Source of the DNA: Streptomyces californicus
Lineage (GTDB): Bacteria; Actinomycetota; Actinomycetes; Streptomycetales; Streptomycetaceae
Length of the DNA stretch: 64,000 nucleotides
Direction of reading: 5' to 3'
NCBI RefSeq assembly: GCF_000717645.1
Contig: NZ_JNZZ01000009.1
Location: 124,001-188,000, forward strand
The notes below the pieces were generated by a model that saw nothing but the letters and a program-made list of their open reading frames with translations, did no database searches and was not told the DNA's origin. This document shows, in pieces, positions 19,173 through 29,138 of the stretch (position 1 is the stretch's first letter; every line of letters begins with the position of its first letter). A program made the translations under genes and the position numbers.

Positions 19173-21287
19173 ATGTCGGAGGCGGAGCAGGCACGGGAGC
19201 CCCAAGGGGACAAGGACGGTCGTCTCCTCGCGGGGCGCTACCGGCTCGGGGGAGTGCTCGGCCGGGGTGGCATGGGCACGGTCTGGCGCGCCGACGACGA
19301 GACGCTCGGCCGCACGGTCGCGGTGAAGGAACTGCGGTTCCCCTCGGCGATCGACGAGGACGAGAAGCGCCGTCTGATCACGCGTACGCTGCGCGAGGCC
19401 AAGGCGATCGCGCGCATCCGCAACAACAGCGCGGTGACCGTCTACGACGTGGTCGACGAGGACGACCGCCCGTGGATCGTCATGGAGCTGGTCGAGGGCA
19501 AGTCCCTCGCCGAAGCGATCCGCGAGGACGGCACGCTGACGCCGCGCAGGGCCGCCGAGGTCGGGCTCGCCATCCTCGACGTGCTGCGCTCGGCGCACCG
19601 CGAGGGCATCCTGCACCGCGACGTGAAGCCGTCCAACGTGCTGATCGCCGAGGACGGGCGCGTCGTGCTCACCGACTTCGGCATCGCCCAGGTCGAGGGC
19701 GACCCCTCGGTCACCTCCACCGGCATGCTCGTCGGCGCCCCCTCGTACATCTCGCCGGAGCGGGCGCGCGGCCACAAGCCGGGACCGCCCGCCGACCTCT
19801 GGTCGCTCGGCGGCCTGCTGTACGCGAGCGTCGAGGGCTGCCCGCCGTACGACAAGGGCTCGGCCATCGCCACCCTGACGGCCGTGATGACCGAGCCGCT
19901 CGACCCGCCGAAGAACGCCGGTCCGCTCACCGACGTCATCTACGGGCTGCTCGAACGGGACCCCGAGCAGCGGCTCGACGACGCCGGGGCGCGCGCGCTG
20001 CTCAACGCCGTCGTCAACGCCCCCGCCGTGCCCGCGCCCGCACCGGTGGACTCGACCCAGATCATGGCCATCCCGCCGGCCCCCACCACCGACCCCCTGG
20101 TCAAGCGGGTGCCGGGGCCCAAGGCCGCGAAGCCGTCGAAGCAGTCCCCCGGACCGGGTGAGACCGGCGAGGGCGCCCGCGACCGGCTGCGCGGGGCCCT
20201 GCGCTCCGTGCGCAACGCGAAGACCCCGGCCGTCGCGGCGGGCGCCGCCGCCGGTGCGGCCGCCGCCTCGACCGGCACTCCGGCCGCCGCGGCCACCGGT
20301 TCGCCCGCCGCCCCGCCCAAGCCCCCGACGCCGCCCGGGACGTCCGCCACCGGCGCGAAGCCGGCCGCTGCCTCCGCCCCGGCGGCCGCGAAGGGGTCCG
20401 CCTCGGGGGCCGCCGCCGCCACGACGACGGCGAGCCCCTCCGTACCGGGGCAGCGCCCGCCGTACGGTCCCCCGAGCACCCGTGCCTCGATCACCGACGT
20501 AGTGCCCCGCCGCACCCTCGCGATCATCGCGGCCGTCGTCGTCCTCGCCATCCTCGGCACGGTCCTCGCGCTCACCCTCGGCGGCGACGACGCCGACAAC
20601 GGCGCCAAGGGCGACCCCGCCGCGTCGGCCGGGGCCTCGGCCGGCGGGGACGGCAAGGGCGAGGACACGGGCGGCGGTTCGCCCGGGGAGCAGGGCGGCG
20701 GCCAGAAGGAGAGCCAGGGCACGGAGGAAGGCAAGCCGAGCGGCGACCCGTCCGGCGACGCCTCCGAGGACCCGAAGACCGAGGAGCCCGGGGACGAGGG
20801 AGGCGAGCCGGACAAGGGCGACGCCCTGCCCGCGGGCTACAAGGAGATCAGCGACAGCCGGTTCCGCTTCACCATGGCGATGCCCGAGGACTTCACGCGT
20901 ACCGGCATCGCCGGCCGCAACTCCGGCGGCATCTACAACGCCGGGAAGGGCGGCTTCCCCCGCGTCCAGGTCGACTTCAACGACTCGCCCAAGGACGACG
21001 CGGCGGCGGCCTGGCGCGGGGCGGTCGGCAGCGCCAAGGCGTTCAGCGACGGCTACAAGCACGGCGGCATAAAGAAGGTCGAGTACAACGGCTATCCCAC
21101 GGTCGCCGACTGGACGTTCGAGCGCACCCAGAACGGCGTCCGGGTCCGGGTGCTCAACCGGGGCTTCAAGGTGGACGCCCGGCGCGGCTACTCGATCATG
21201 ATCAGCTGCAAGGCCGATGCGTGGGACGGCGAGGAGTGCACGACGCTCCGCGACACGGCGTTCGGCACGTTCGCGCCCACCGGCTGA
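19173..21287 (+). CDS. membrane Ser/Thr protein kinase (PknB type), active
   Basis: This 704-residue protein has a Hanks-type kinase domain at residues 20-285: glycine loop LGRGGMGTV, VAVKEL with the ATP-binding Lys near 52, HRDVKPSNVL near 148, DFGIAQVEG near 168, and SPERARG. A long Ala/Pro linker follows, then one transmembrane helix near 447-467 (LAIIAAVVVLAILGTVLALTL), an acidic Gly/Glu-rich extracellular linker and a C-terminal extracellular domain (YKEISDSRFRFTMAMPEDF ...). All catalytic residues are intact. It is the first of three tandem kinases whose C-terminal domains resemble one another; the extracellular part probably senses an envelope signal. The substrate is unknown. Confidence 0.93.
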   Translation: MSEAEQAREPQGDKDGRLLAGRYRLGGVLGRGGMGTVWRADDETLGRTVAVKELRFPSAIDEDEKRRLITRTLREAKAIARIRNNSAVTVYDVVDEDDRPWIVMELVEGKSLAEAIREDGTLTPRRAAEVGLAILDVLRSAHREGILHRDVKPSNVLIAEDGRVVLTDFGIAQVEGDPSVTSTGMLVGAPSYISPERARGHKPGPPADLWSLGGLLYASVEGCPPYDKGSAIATLTAVMTEPLDPPKNAGPLTDVIYGLLERDPEQRLDDAGARALLNAVVNAPAVPAPAPVDSTQIMAIPPAPTTDPLVKRVPGPKAAKPSKQSPGPGETGEGARDRLRGALRSVRNAKTPAVAAGAAAGAAAASTGTPAAAATGSPAAPPKPPTPPGTSATGAKPAAASAPAAAKGSASGAAAATTTASPSVPGQRPPYGPPSTRASITDVVPRRTLAIIAAVVVLAILGTVLALTLGGDDADNGAKGDPAASAGASAGGDGKGEDTGGGSPGEQGGGQKESQGTEEGKPSGDPSGDASEDPKTEEPGDEGGEPDKGDALPAGYKEISDSRFRFTMAMPEDFTRTGIAGRNSGGIYNAGKGGFPRVQVDFNDSPKDDAAAAWRGAVGSAKAFSDGYKHGGIKKVEYNGYPTVADWTFERTQNGVRVRVLNRGFKVDARRGYSIMISCKADAWDGEECTTLRDTAFGTFAPTG

Positions 21288-21499
21288 CCGCCGGACCGCC
21301 GTCGGGGGGACAGCGGGCAGACATCTGTTCGGGCCGGGTTGGCACGACCCGGCCCGTCCGCTCGCGTTGCCACGTATCGTAAGAGGCCGGAGACCGTACG
21401 CAGCCGGTACGGCGGGCCAACTGCCCGCCGCCCGGCCGTGGCTGACGGATACGTAGGGCCGTCATCGGCCGGGGGAACAGCGCGCTCTGGGGAGGCGAC

Positions 21500-24400
21500 G
21501 TGGACGACTACGCGGGTCGGGTGCTCGCCGACCGCTACCGCCTTCCGCTGCCTCCGTCGGACGGGTACGAACTGGCGGAGACCCGGGCTTTCGACACGTA
21601 CAGCGGGCAGGAGGTCCTGGTCCGCCAGGTGCCGTTGCCGGAGGTCGTGGACGCGGAGGTGCTCGACGCGGACGGCCGGCCCTCGGCATCCGGACGCGCC
21701 GCCGGGCACGCGGTCCGGCGCAGTGCGGACCCCGCCGTGCGGCGGGCGATCGAGGCCGCGCAGGCCGCCGCCCAGGTACCCGACCACCCCCGGCTCGACC
21801 AGGTCTTCGACGTGTTCGCCGAGGCCGGTTCGCTCTGGATCGTCAGCGAGCTGGTCGCGGCCCGCCCGCTCGCCGCGCTCCTCGCCGAACGCCCGCTGAA
21901 CCCGTACCGGGCCGCCGAGATCGGCTCCGACGTCCTCGCCGCCCTGCGCGTGCTGCACGCCCACGGCTGGACCCACCGCAACATCACCGTCCGCACGGTC
22001 CTGGTCTGCGACGACGGGCGCGTCATGCTGACCGGCCTCGCGGCGGGCGCCGCCGAGGAGGCGCTCTGCGGGTACGCCCCCGCGCCGCTGCCCGACCCCG
22101 ACCCGGCGGACGGCCCGACGACGTACGGCGTCCCGGACCCCGGCCCGGACCCGCGCGAGGAGTTCGACGACACCCGCTCGCTGCCGCCGGGCAGGGGCGA
22201 CGCCTACGAGGGCGTCGAGGACGTCCGGGAGTACGCGTACGCCGAGGACGACCGGGGGTACGGACGCGCTCCGGAGTACGCGGAGTACGGCGACGGGGAG
22301 CGGTACGCCGACGTGCTGGACGCCGAGGACGTCCAGGAGTACGACGGGGACCCCGGGCGGCGCGCGGACGACGAGGACGCTCAGGGGTACGGCGGATACG
22401 GCGCGTACGCCGAGGACGAGGACGCCGGGGAGTACGGCGCGTACGCCGGGGGCGAGGGCGCCGGGGAGTATGGCGCGTACGCCGGGGACGAGGACCGTGA
22501 CCGCCGTGACGCCCCCGCGAGCGGCGGGCTGCCGGTGCCGCCGCTGCCGCAGGGGTACGTGCCGCGCGAGGACGAGCGGGGGTACGGCCGGGAGGACGGT
22601 CCGTACGACCGGGAGGACGGCCGGTACGGGCTGCCGCCGGGCCGGCAGCCGTACGAGGAGCCCTCCGGCCGGGACGACGCGCCCTCACGTGGGCCGGCGC
22701 GGCCCTCGGACGCGTACGAGGACGCGTACGACGGCGGTGAGGAGACCCGCCGCCCCGGCGCGCCCGACGCCGGGCAGGAGATAGTCCCGCGCCCCGCCGC
22801 GCCCACCGTCCCGTACACCGCGATACCGCCCGCCGAGCCGGGCGCGTCGAACGCCGCCCAGCTCCGGGCCGCCCGCGCCGGGGCCATCGCCGCCTACCGG
22901 GCGGGGGCGCGCGCCGCCGCCCGGGTCACCGAGGACCGGCAGGAGGCCGACCGCGCCCGGACCGCCCCGGCCGACCTCACGAAGTCCCCGCAGCGGGACG
23001 GGCGCACGCCGCACCCCGCCCCGCCGGGCGACGCGCCGACGCCGGCCGGTGCCGGCGGATACCCGGACGGCGGGCGCGCGCCGCACCCCGCCCCGCCGGG
23101 CGACGGGCCGACGCCGGCCGGTGCCGGCGGATACCCGGACGAGGGCCCCGACGCGGTCACTGGCGACCACGGCGCGGGCACCGACAGTGGCGCAGGCACC
23201 GGCCACCAGAGCGACCACGGCGACCACGGCGCGGGCACCGGCCGCCAGGGCGACCACGGCGACCACCGCGCAGGCATGGGCGACAGCGGCACCGCCGGCC
23301 GTGCCGTCGGCACGGGCGACCCCGGCTCGGGCGGCCCCGGCGCCACCCCCGACGTCCTGCCCCTCCAGCGCCGTCCCGGCGCGCCCGCCCCGGACGCCCC
23401 CGCCGCGCCCCGGCCGCTGTCCGCCCCCTGGGGCGCTCCGGCCGAGAGCCCCTACGACGACGAGGACGACGAGGACGACGACGAGGGCCCCCGGCCGCCC
23501 GCCCGGCGCGTCCACCTCGCCGGCACCTGGGACGACGGGCCCGGCGCCGGACGGCCCGTGCCCGCCGGCGGCTCCGGCGCGGACGCCCTGCGCGCCGACT
23601 CCCGCCGCCCCGGGCAGGCGCCCCCGGCCCCGCGCCCGTCGGCGGAGCGCGCCCCCGCCTCCGCCTGGGAGGACGCCGTCACCGGCGGCCGTGAACCCGC
23701 CGTCCACCGGGGCCCCGCCACCCCGCTCGCCGCCGAACGCGCCCGCCAGGCACGGATCACCGTCGTCGGGGCCGTCACCGAGCGCTGGGCCCCCGAGCAG
23801 GCGGGCCCGGTCCACGAGAACTGGCAGCTCGCGCCGCCCATCGGCCCCTCCACCGACCTGTGGGCGCTCGGCGCGCTGCTCTACCGGGCCGTGCAGGGCC
23901 ACGCCCCCTACCCCGAGGAGAACGCGGCCGAACTGGTCCAGATGGTGTGCGGCGAGCCGCCCGCCTTCGCGGAGGAGTGCGGTCCGCTGCGGCCCGTCGT
24001 CGAGTCGCTGCTGCGCCAGGACCCGAGCGAGCGGCCCGACGTCGAGGAGCTGAGCGGCTGGCTGCGCTCCCTGGTGCGCTCCGCGCCGGAGCCGGAGGCG
24101 GGCGCCGACGTCGTGCCGTTGCCCGCGCCCGACGCGGCCAAGCTCCCCGTCGTACGCCGCAGGGGCGAGCTGGTCCGGCGGCGTCGGGGCCGGTTCGGCG
24201 GCGGAGCGAACCAGGGGCGGCACCGCCAAGGCAGGGGGCGCAAGCCCGCGCGGCGGTTCGACGACGACCACCACGACTCGCTGCTGCCGCCGCCCGAGCG
24301 GACCGCGCCCATGGCCGTGGGGCACTGGGAGGAGGAGCGCCCGGCCCGCGCGCCGCGCGCGCCCAAGGGCCCCCGGGTGCTGCGGGAGCCGCCGCGCCGG

Positions 24401-25108
24401 GACGAGCGGCCGTCCTCGCCGCGCAGCCTGGGCCGGCTGCTGCTCATCCTGATCCTCCTGCTGATGGCCGCCGCCGTCGCGTTCGCCGTGATGTTCATGC
24501 CGAAGCAGGAGCCGGGCCAAGACGGCGGGGCGCCCGCGCCCTCCGGCTCCGCCGCGCCGCCCGCCGCCTCGGCGGAGCCCCGCCCGTCCGCCTCCGACGA
24601 CGACGCCGGCACCGGTTCGCAGCAGCCGCAGACCAGCCGCTCGGCCGTCGCGCTCCCCTCCGGCTACGCGCTCCGCAAGGACGCGGAGGGCTTCGAGGTC
24701 GGCGTACCGAAGGACTGGCAGCGCAGCCCCGCCAACGCGGACCGTCAGATCCGTTACGGCAGCGACGGGTTCACCCTGCTCGTCGTGCCAGGCCGGGACA
24801 CGGTGAAGTCCGGCGGCAGCGATCCGCTGGACTACCAGCGGGACAAGGAGCCCGAGCTCCAGCCGTTCCGGGATTCGAGCTGGTCCTCCTCGTCCGGGGT
24901 GCGCCGTGTCGACGTCGGGCGGCAGGCCATGGCCGAGGGGCAGTTCACCTGGCAGGAGAGCGGCGGGCGCGAGGTGTTCGTCCGCAACCTCGCGATGATC
25001 GTCGACGGCCGCTACCACGTCATCCAGGTCATCGGCCCGGAGAACGACCGGGACCGGGTCACCGAGGTCTACCAGCAGGCCGTCGCCTCGTACCGGACCA
25101 CCGGCTGA
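21500..25108 (+). CDS. split pseudokinase with large disordered insert, membrane-anchored
   Basis: This 1202-residue kinase-like protein has lost the catalytic residues: there is no glycine loop, VAIK reads VLVRQV, HRD reads HRN (near residue 159) and DFG reads TGL (near 177). The N-lobe and first part of the C-lobe fill residues 1-185. About 550 residues of low-complexity sequence follow (EYGAYA and DYEGY-type tyrosine/acid repeats, two 24-residue PHPAPPGD repeats, His/Asp/Gly repeats). The C-lobe then resumes near 750 with TDLWALGALLYRAVQG. A transmembrane helix lies near 978-1000 and a C-terminal extracellular domain like that of both neighbouring kinases completes it. GTG 21500 follows GGAGGCGAC. 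It probably acts as a scaffold or regulator of the adjacent kinases. Confidence 0.88.
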   Translation: MDDYAGRVLADRYRLPLPPSDGYELAETRAFDTYSGQEVLVRQVPLPEVVDAEVLDADGRPSASGRAAGHAVRRSADPAVRRAIEAAQAAAQVPDHPRLDQVFDVFAEAGSLWIVSELVAARPLAALLAERPLNPYRAAEIGSDVLAALRVLHAHGWTHRNITVRTVLVCDDGRVMLTGLAAGAAEEALCGYAPAPLPDPDPADGPTTYGVPDPGPDPREEFDDTRSLPPGRGDAYEGVEDVREYAYAEDDRGYGRAPEYAEYGDGERYADVLDAEDVQEYDGDPGRRADDEDAQGYGGYGAYAEDEDAGEYGAYAGGEGAGEYGAYAGDEDRDRRDAPASGGLPVPPLPQGYVPREDERGYGREDGPYDREDGRYGLPPGRQPYEEPSGRDDAPSRGPARPSDAYEDAYDGGEETRRPGAPDAGQEIVPRPAAPTVPYTAIPPAEPGASNAAQLRAARAGAIAAYRAGARAAARVTEDRQEADRARTAPADLTKSPQRDGRTPHPAPPGDAPTPAGAGGYPDGGRAPHPAPPGDGPTPAGAGGYPDEGPDAVTGDHGAGTDSGAGTGHQSDHGDHGAGTGRQGDHGDHRAGMGDSGTAGRAVGTGDPGSGGPGATPDVLPLQRRPGAPAPDAPAAPRPLSAPWGAPAESPYDDEDDEDDDEGPRPPARRVHLAGTWDDGPGAGRPVPAGGSGADALRADSRRPGQAPPAPRPSAERAPASAWEDAVTGGREPAVHRGPATPLAAERARQARITVVGAVTERWAPEQAGPVHENWQLAPPIGPSTDLWALGALLYRAVQGHAPYPEENAAELVQMVCGEPPAFAEECGPLRPVVESLLRQDPSERPDVEELSGWLRSLVRSAPEPEAGADVVPLPAPDAAKLPVVRRRGELVRRRRGRFGGGANQGRHRQGRGRKPARRFDDDHHDSLLPPPERTAPMAVGHWEEERPARAPRAPKGPRVLREPPRRDERPSSPRSLGRLLLILILLLMAAAVAFAVMFMPKQEPGQDGGAPAPSGSAAPPAASAEPRPSASDDDAGTGSQQPQTSRSAVALPSGYALRKDAEGFEVGVPKDWQRSPANADRQIRYGSDGFTLLVVPGRDTVKSGGSDPLDYQRDKEPELQPFRDSSWSSSSGVRRVDVGRQAMAEGQFTWQESGGREVFVRNLAMIVDGRYHVIQVIGPENDRDRVTEVYQQAVASYRTTG
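23000..23143 (+). repeat. 72-bp direct repeat inside the pseudokinase
   Basis: Two near-identical 72-bp units encode 24-residue repeats beginning with GR(T/A)PHPAPPGD and ending with GAGGYPD. They lie in the disordered insert and are prone to copy-number change. Confidence 0.8.
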
Positions 25109-25252
25109 CCGCACGTCACCGCGCCGTCCGCGCCACGGCGGTTGTAGGACGGCGACAACCATCACGGTGCGGTCTCGTGGGCGATCCCCGGTTCCGCCCG
25201 CGCGCTCCGCCTCCGTACTGTGGCTTTTCGAGGAACGGGGCGGGGACTTCAC

Positions 25253-26986
25253 GTGGATCGATCACACGGCACGGACGCGGGACTGGTGCTGGCGGGGCGC
25301 TACCGGCTGGGCGACGTGCTCGGCCGGGGCGGCATGGGCAAGGTCTGGCGGGCCCACGACGAGGTGCTGCACCGCACCGTCGCCGTCAAGGAGTTGACCG
25401 CCGGGCTGTACGTCGCCGAGGCCGACCGGCTCGTCCTGCACGCCCGGACGCAGAAGGAGGCGCGGGCGGCGGCGCGCATCACGCACCCCGGGGTCGTCAC
25501 CGTCCACGACGTCATCGAGTACGACCAGCGCCCGTGGATCGTCATGCAGTACGTCGACGGGCCCTCGCTCGCCGACGCCGCCAAGGAGAGCGGCGAGATC
25601 GCCCCGCGCGAGGCGGCCCGCATCGGACTCCACGTACTGAGCGCCCTGCGCGCCGCCCACAGCGCCGGGGTGCTGCACCGCGACGTCAAGCCGGGCAACG
25701 TCCTGCTCGCCCGCGACGGGCAGGTGCTCCTCACCGACTTCGGGATCGCCGCGATCGAGGGCGACTCCACCATCACCCGGACCGGCGAACTGGTCGGCTC
25801 CATCGACTACCTGGCCCCCGAACGGGTACGCGGCGGCGATCCCGGCCCCGCCTCCGACCTCTGGTCGCTGGGCGCCACGCTGTACACGGCGGTCGAGGGG
25901 ACCTCCCCGTTCCGCCGTACGTCCCCGATCTCCACCATGCAGGCCGTCGTCACCGACGAGCCGCCCGCCCCCGTCAACGCCGGTCCGCTCGGGCCCGTGA
26001 TCACGGCGCTGCTCCGCAAGGACCCGGACGACCGGCCCACCGCCGCGCAGACCGAGCAGATGCTGCTGGACGCCATGGAGGGGCGTGAGCCCCGGGCCGC
26101 GCAGGCCCATGTGCCCACCCAGCGCTACCCGGAGGAGTCCCGCTACGGCTACCGGGACCCGCGCGGCGCCGACGCCCCGGCCGACCCGCCCGGCTCCGAC
26201 GGCTCCACCGCCCGGCTGCCCGGAGCGGCCGATCCCGCCGCCGAGCGCACGGCCCCCGACCAGCCCGCCCCGGCCCCGGCGCACCCGGTCACCGGCCCCG
26301 CCTCCGCGCCGGTGACCCGGCGCTCCGGCTCCCGGTGGCGCACGGTGCTCGCCGTGGTCGTCGCCGCCGCTGTGCTCGGCGGCGCGGCCGGACTGGTCGC
26401 GATGAAGTACGGGGAGGGCTCGGACACCCCCGGCGGCACCGGCGGCGGCACGGCCGCGAGCAGTCCGCAGGCCACGCCCGGCACCACCCCGGAGGCCACC
26501 GACCCCGCGCAGGGCGTCCCGGACGTGCCCGACGGCTGGCAACGGGTCGAGGATCCGGCGGGCTTCAGCCTGGTCGTCCCCGACGGCTGGAGGCGGCAGG
26601 TCCAGGACGGCCAGATCGACTACACCCCGGACGGCGGGGCCCACCGCATACGCGTCAGCGTCGATCCGGACCCGGACTTCGACCACCCGTTCCTGCACAT
26701 GGAGAGCATGGAGGAGCAGCTTTCCGAGCGGCTGCCCGGCTACCGGCGGATCGGCCTGGAGAAGAACACCTTCCGCGACCGGCCGGGCGCCCTCTGGGAG
26801 TTCACCTGGAACGAGACCAAGGACCACGCGGGGCTCCGGCACGGGATCGACCAGATGTACTACGGCGGCCCGGGCGGTCCGGAGTACGCGCTGTACCTGA
26901 CCGCCCCCGAGGACGGCTGGGCGGAGAGCCGCGAGAAGTTCGACATCATGCTGCGGAGCTGGCGCGCCCCCAAAGCCCAGCGGTGA
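25253..26986 (+). CDS. membrane Ser/Thr protein kinase (PknB type), active
   Basis: This 577-residue protein has its kinase domain at about residues 14-275: LGRGGMGKV, VAVKEL (Lys near 46), HRDVKPGNVL near 141, DFGIAAIEG near 162 and APERVRGG. A proline-rich juxtamembrane linker follows, then one transmembrane helix near 362-385 (RTVLAVVVAAAVLGGAAGLVA) and an extracellular domain (GWQRVEDPAGFSLVVPDGWRR ...). All catalytic residues are kept. The start is taken as GTG 25253 because the kinase fold begins soon after and a GGGGCGGGGAC ribosome-site-like stretch precedes it; GTG 25220 would add 11 residues. It ends the three-kinase cluster. Confidence 0.92.
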   Translation: MDRSHGTDAGLVLAGRYRLGDVLGRGGMGKVWRAHDEVLHRTVAVKELTAGLYVAEADRLVLHARTQKEARAAARITHPGVVTVHDVIEYDQRPWIVMQYVDGPSLADAAKESGEIAPREAARIGLHVLSALRAAHSAGVLHRDVKPGNVLLARDGQVLLTDFGIAAIEGDSTITRTGELVGSIDYLAPERVRGGDPGPASDLWSLGATLYTAVEGTSPFRRTSPISTMQAVVTDEPPAPVNAGPLGPVITALLRKDPDDRPTAAQTEQMLLDAMEGREPRAAQAHVPTQRYPEESRYGYRDPRGADAPADPPGSDGSTARLPGAADPAAERTAPDQPAPAPAHPVTGPASAPVTRRSGSRWRTVLAVVVAAAVLGGAAGLVAMKYGEGSDTPGGTGGGTAASSPQATPGTTPEATDPAQGVPDVPDGWQRVEDPAGFSLVVPDGWRRQVQDGQIDYTPDGGAHRIRVSVDPDPDFDHPFLHMESMEEQLSERLPGYRRIGLEKNTFRDRPGALWEFTWNETKDHAGLRHGIDQMYYGGPGGPEYALYLTAPEDGWAESREKFDIMLRSWRAPKAQR

Positions 26987-27368
26987 CCCCGGCTCGGCCC
27001 GGAGGTGGCCCCGGCACCCGGCGGTGGTCCAGGCCCGACGGTGGCCCCCGGCACCCGGCAAAGTTCCGCCCGGCGCGGCCCGCCGCCCGGGCCAAGCCTC
27101 GTCCGCCGTCCCCGTCCCCTGACACCGCCTCCGAGCCCCCTGACACCGTCCCCGTGCCCCGTGGCACGGTCCCCGTGAACATTCGCGCCTTCCGGGCGCG
27201 GAGGGCCGACCGTCGTCCGGCGGTCAGTCGCAACACCACTGATCAGCGGTTATGTCGCCAGCGATCACTGGCTTGGTCGGAGAGGGTGCCGGACGGGGGC
27301 GGCGGGTCCTGTGAAAAACTGTTACCCACGGGTACCCAAAGGCTCCGGCGGGACATACTCTCGGCCTC
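26987..27368. other. gene-free intergenic region upstream of the semialdehyde dehydrogenase
   Basis: This 382-bp region contains short GC-rich direct repeats (CCCCTGACACCG twice and CCCCGTG runs, 27115-27175). Near the end is an AT-richer stretch (27305-27360) with the imperfect palindrome GTTACCCACGGGTACC and a possible -10 CATACT (27354-27359). That is the likely promoter of the gene at 27369. No ORF here is convincing. Confidence 0.45.
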
Positions 27369-28985
27369 ATGACGGACTCGCAGGCCCCTGACGCCCCTCT
27401 CGGTAGCAACCCCGTGGCGGTCGCCCCCGCCGGCGTGCGCACCGCCGCCGACGTGGTCACCCCCGAGGTGATCGCCCAGCTCACCCGCGGTGTCGTCGGG
27501 TCGGGCCGTACGGCCAACCACACCCCGTTCACCGGGGAGAAGCTGGCCGACCTGCCCGAGTCCACCCCCGAGGACGTCGCCACCGCCTTCGACCGGGCCC
27601 GCGCCGCCCAGCCCGCCTGGGCCGCCGTGCCCGTACGGCAGCGGGCCGCGGTCCTCCTGCGCTTCCACGACCTCGTCCTCAGCCGCCAGTCCGAGGTCCT
27701 CGACCTCATCCAGCTGGAGACCGGCAAGGCCCGTCTGCACGCCCACGAGGAGGTGCAGGCCGTCGCGGTCGCCGCCCGCCACTACGGGCGCAAGGCCGCC
27801 GGCTACCTCAAGCCCCGCCGCCACACCGGCGTCGTCCCGACCCTCACGAAGGTCACCGAACTGCGCCAGCCGCGCGGCGTCATCGGCCAGATCGCCCCGT
27901 GGAACTACCCGCTGGAGCTGTCCGTGGGCGACGCGCTGCCCGCGTTCGTCTCCGGCAACGCCGTCGTGATGAAGCCCGACACCGAGACCGCGCTCACCGC
28001 CCTGTGGGCCCGCGACCTGCTGATCGAGGCCGGCCTGCCCGCCGAGGTCTTCCAGGTCGTCCTCGGCGAGGGCCCGGTCGTCGGCCCGGAGGTCGTCAGC
28101 CGCGCCGACTACGTCTCCTTCACCGGCTCCACCCGCACCGGCCGCGAGGTCGCCGTCGGCGCCGCCTCCCGGCTGGTCGGCGTCTCGCTGGAGCTCGGCG
28201 GCAAGAACGCCATGCTCGTCCTGGCGGACGCCGACGTGGAGAAGGCCGCGGCGGGCGCCGTCCGCGCCTGCTTCTCCTCGGCCGGACAGCTCTGCATCTC
28301 CATCGAGCGGCTGTACGTCCACGAGTCCATCGCCGACGACTTCGTGCAGCGGTTCGCCGCCCGCACCCGGGCCATGCGGCTCGGCAGCTCCCTCGCGTAC
28401 GGGGCCGACATGGGCTCGCTCGTCGGTGAACGCCAGCTGGAGACAGTCGCCCGCCACGTCGAGGAGGCCGTCGAGAAGGGCGCGACCCTCATCGCCGGCG
28501 GGGTCGCCCGCCCCGACATCGGCCCGCTGTTCTACGAGCCGACCATCCTCGACGGGGTCGAGGCCCCGATGGCCGTCTGCACCGAGGAGACCTTCGGCCC
28601 GGTCGTCTCGATCTACCGCTTCAGCGACGAGGACGAGGTGATCGGACTGGCCAACGCCACCCCGTACGGCCTCAACTCCAGCGTCTGGACCACCGACTCC
28701 CGGCGCGGCCACGAGGTCGCCGCCCGGCTGCGCACCGGCACCGTCAACATCAACGAGGGGTACGCCCCCGCCTACGGCAGCGTCCAGTCCCCGATGGGCG
28801 GCATGAAGGACAGCGGCCTCGGCAGGCGGCACGGCTCCGAGGGCATCCTCAAGTACACCGAGGCCCAGACCGTCGCCCAGCAGCGGCTGATCCCGCTCGC
28901 GCCCGCCTTCGGGATGGACGACGAGAAGTACGCCGCGTTCATGACCCGCAGCCTCAAGGCGATGAAGGCGTTCAGACTGCGCTGA
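27369..28985 (+). CDS. gabD2: succinate-semialdehyde dehydrogenase (NADP+)
   Basis: This 538-residue aldehyde dehydrogenase has a catalytic Cys in SSAGQLCISIERLY, a general-base Glu in SLELGGKNAML, the NADP-contact PWNYPLELSVGDALPAFVSGNAVVMKP, and the SFTGSTRTG turn. GVIGQIAPWNYP and the long N-terminal extension match actinobacterial GabD2-type enzymes. It would oxidise succinate semialdehyde to succinate, linking 4-aminobutyrate or related breakdown to the TCA cycle; the substrate is inferred by family. The GMC oxidoreductase gene follows after 153 bp in the same direction and may be part of the same pathway. Confidence 0.88.
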   Translation: MTDSQAPDAPLGSNPVAVAPAGVRTAADVVTPEVIAQLTRGVVGSGRTANHTPFTGEKLADLPESTPEDVATAFDRARAAQPAWAAVPVRQRAAVLLRFHDLVLSRQSEVLDLIQLETGKARLHAHEEVQAVAVAARHYGRKAAGYLKPRRHTGVVPTLTKVTELRQPRGVIGQIAPWNYPLELSVGDALPAFVSGNAVVMKPDTETALTALWARDLLIEAGLPAEVFQVVLGEGPVVGPEVVSRADYVSFTGSTRTGREVAVGAASRLVGVSLELGGKNAMLVLADADVEKAAAGAVRACFSSAGQLCISIERLYVHESIADDFVQRFAARTRAMRLGSSLAYGADMGSLVGERQLETVARHVEEAVEKGATLIAGGVARPDIGPLFYEPTILDGVEAPMAVCTEETFGPVVSIYRFSDEDEVIGLANATPYGLNSSVWTTDSRRGHEVAARLRTGTVNINEGYAPAYGSVQSPMGGMKDSGLGRRHGSEGILKYTEAQTVAQQRLIPLAPAFGMDDEKYAAFMTRSLKAMKAFRLR

Positions 28986-29138
28986 TCCGGGACCGCCGCG
29001 CCTCCCGGGGGCCGTTCCCGGAGGCGTGGCGGGGCCCGGGGCCGCCGGGCCCGTACCGGCACGCCGACCCGTGTCCGCCGGTCCGCCCGCCGCCGCACCG
29101 TCCGCCCTTTTCGTACCGATTCCGTTCCGAGGAGTGCC

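Noticed and set aside
27305..27360. Imperfect palindrome GTTACCCACGGGTACC as an operator
   Set aside because: Only part of the arms match and no adjacent regulator gene supports it; mentioned only in the intergenic description.
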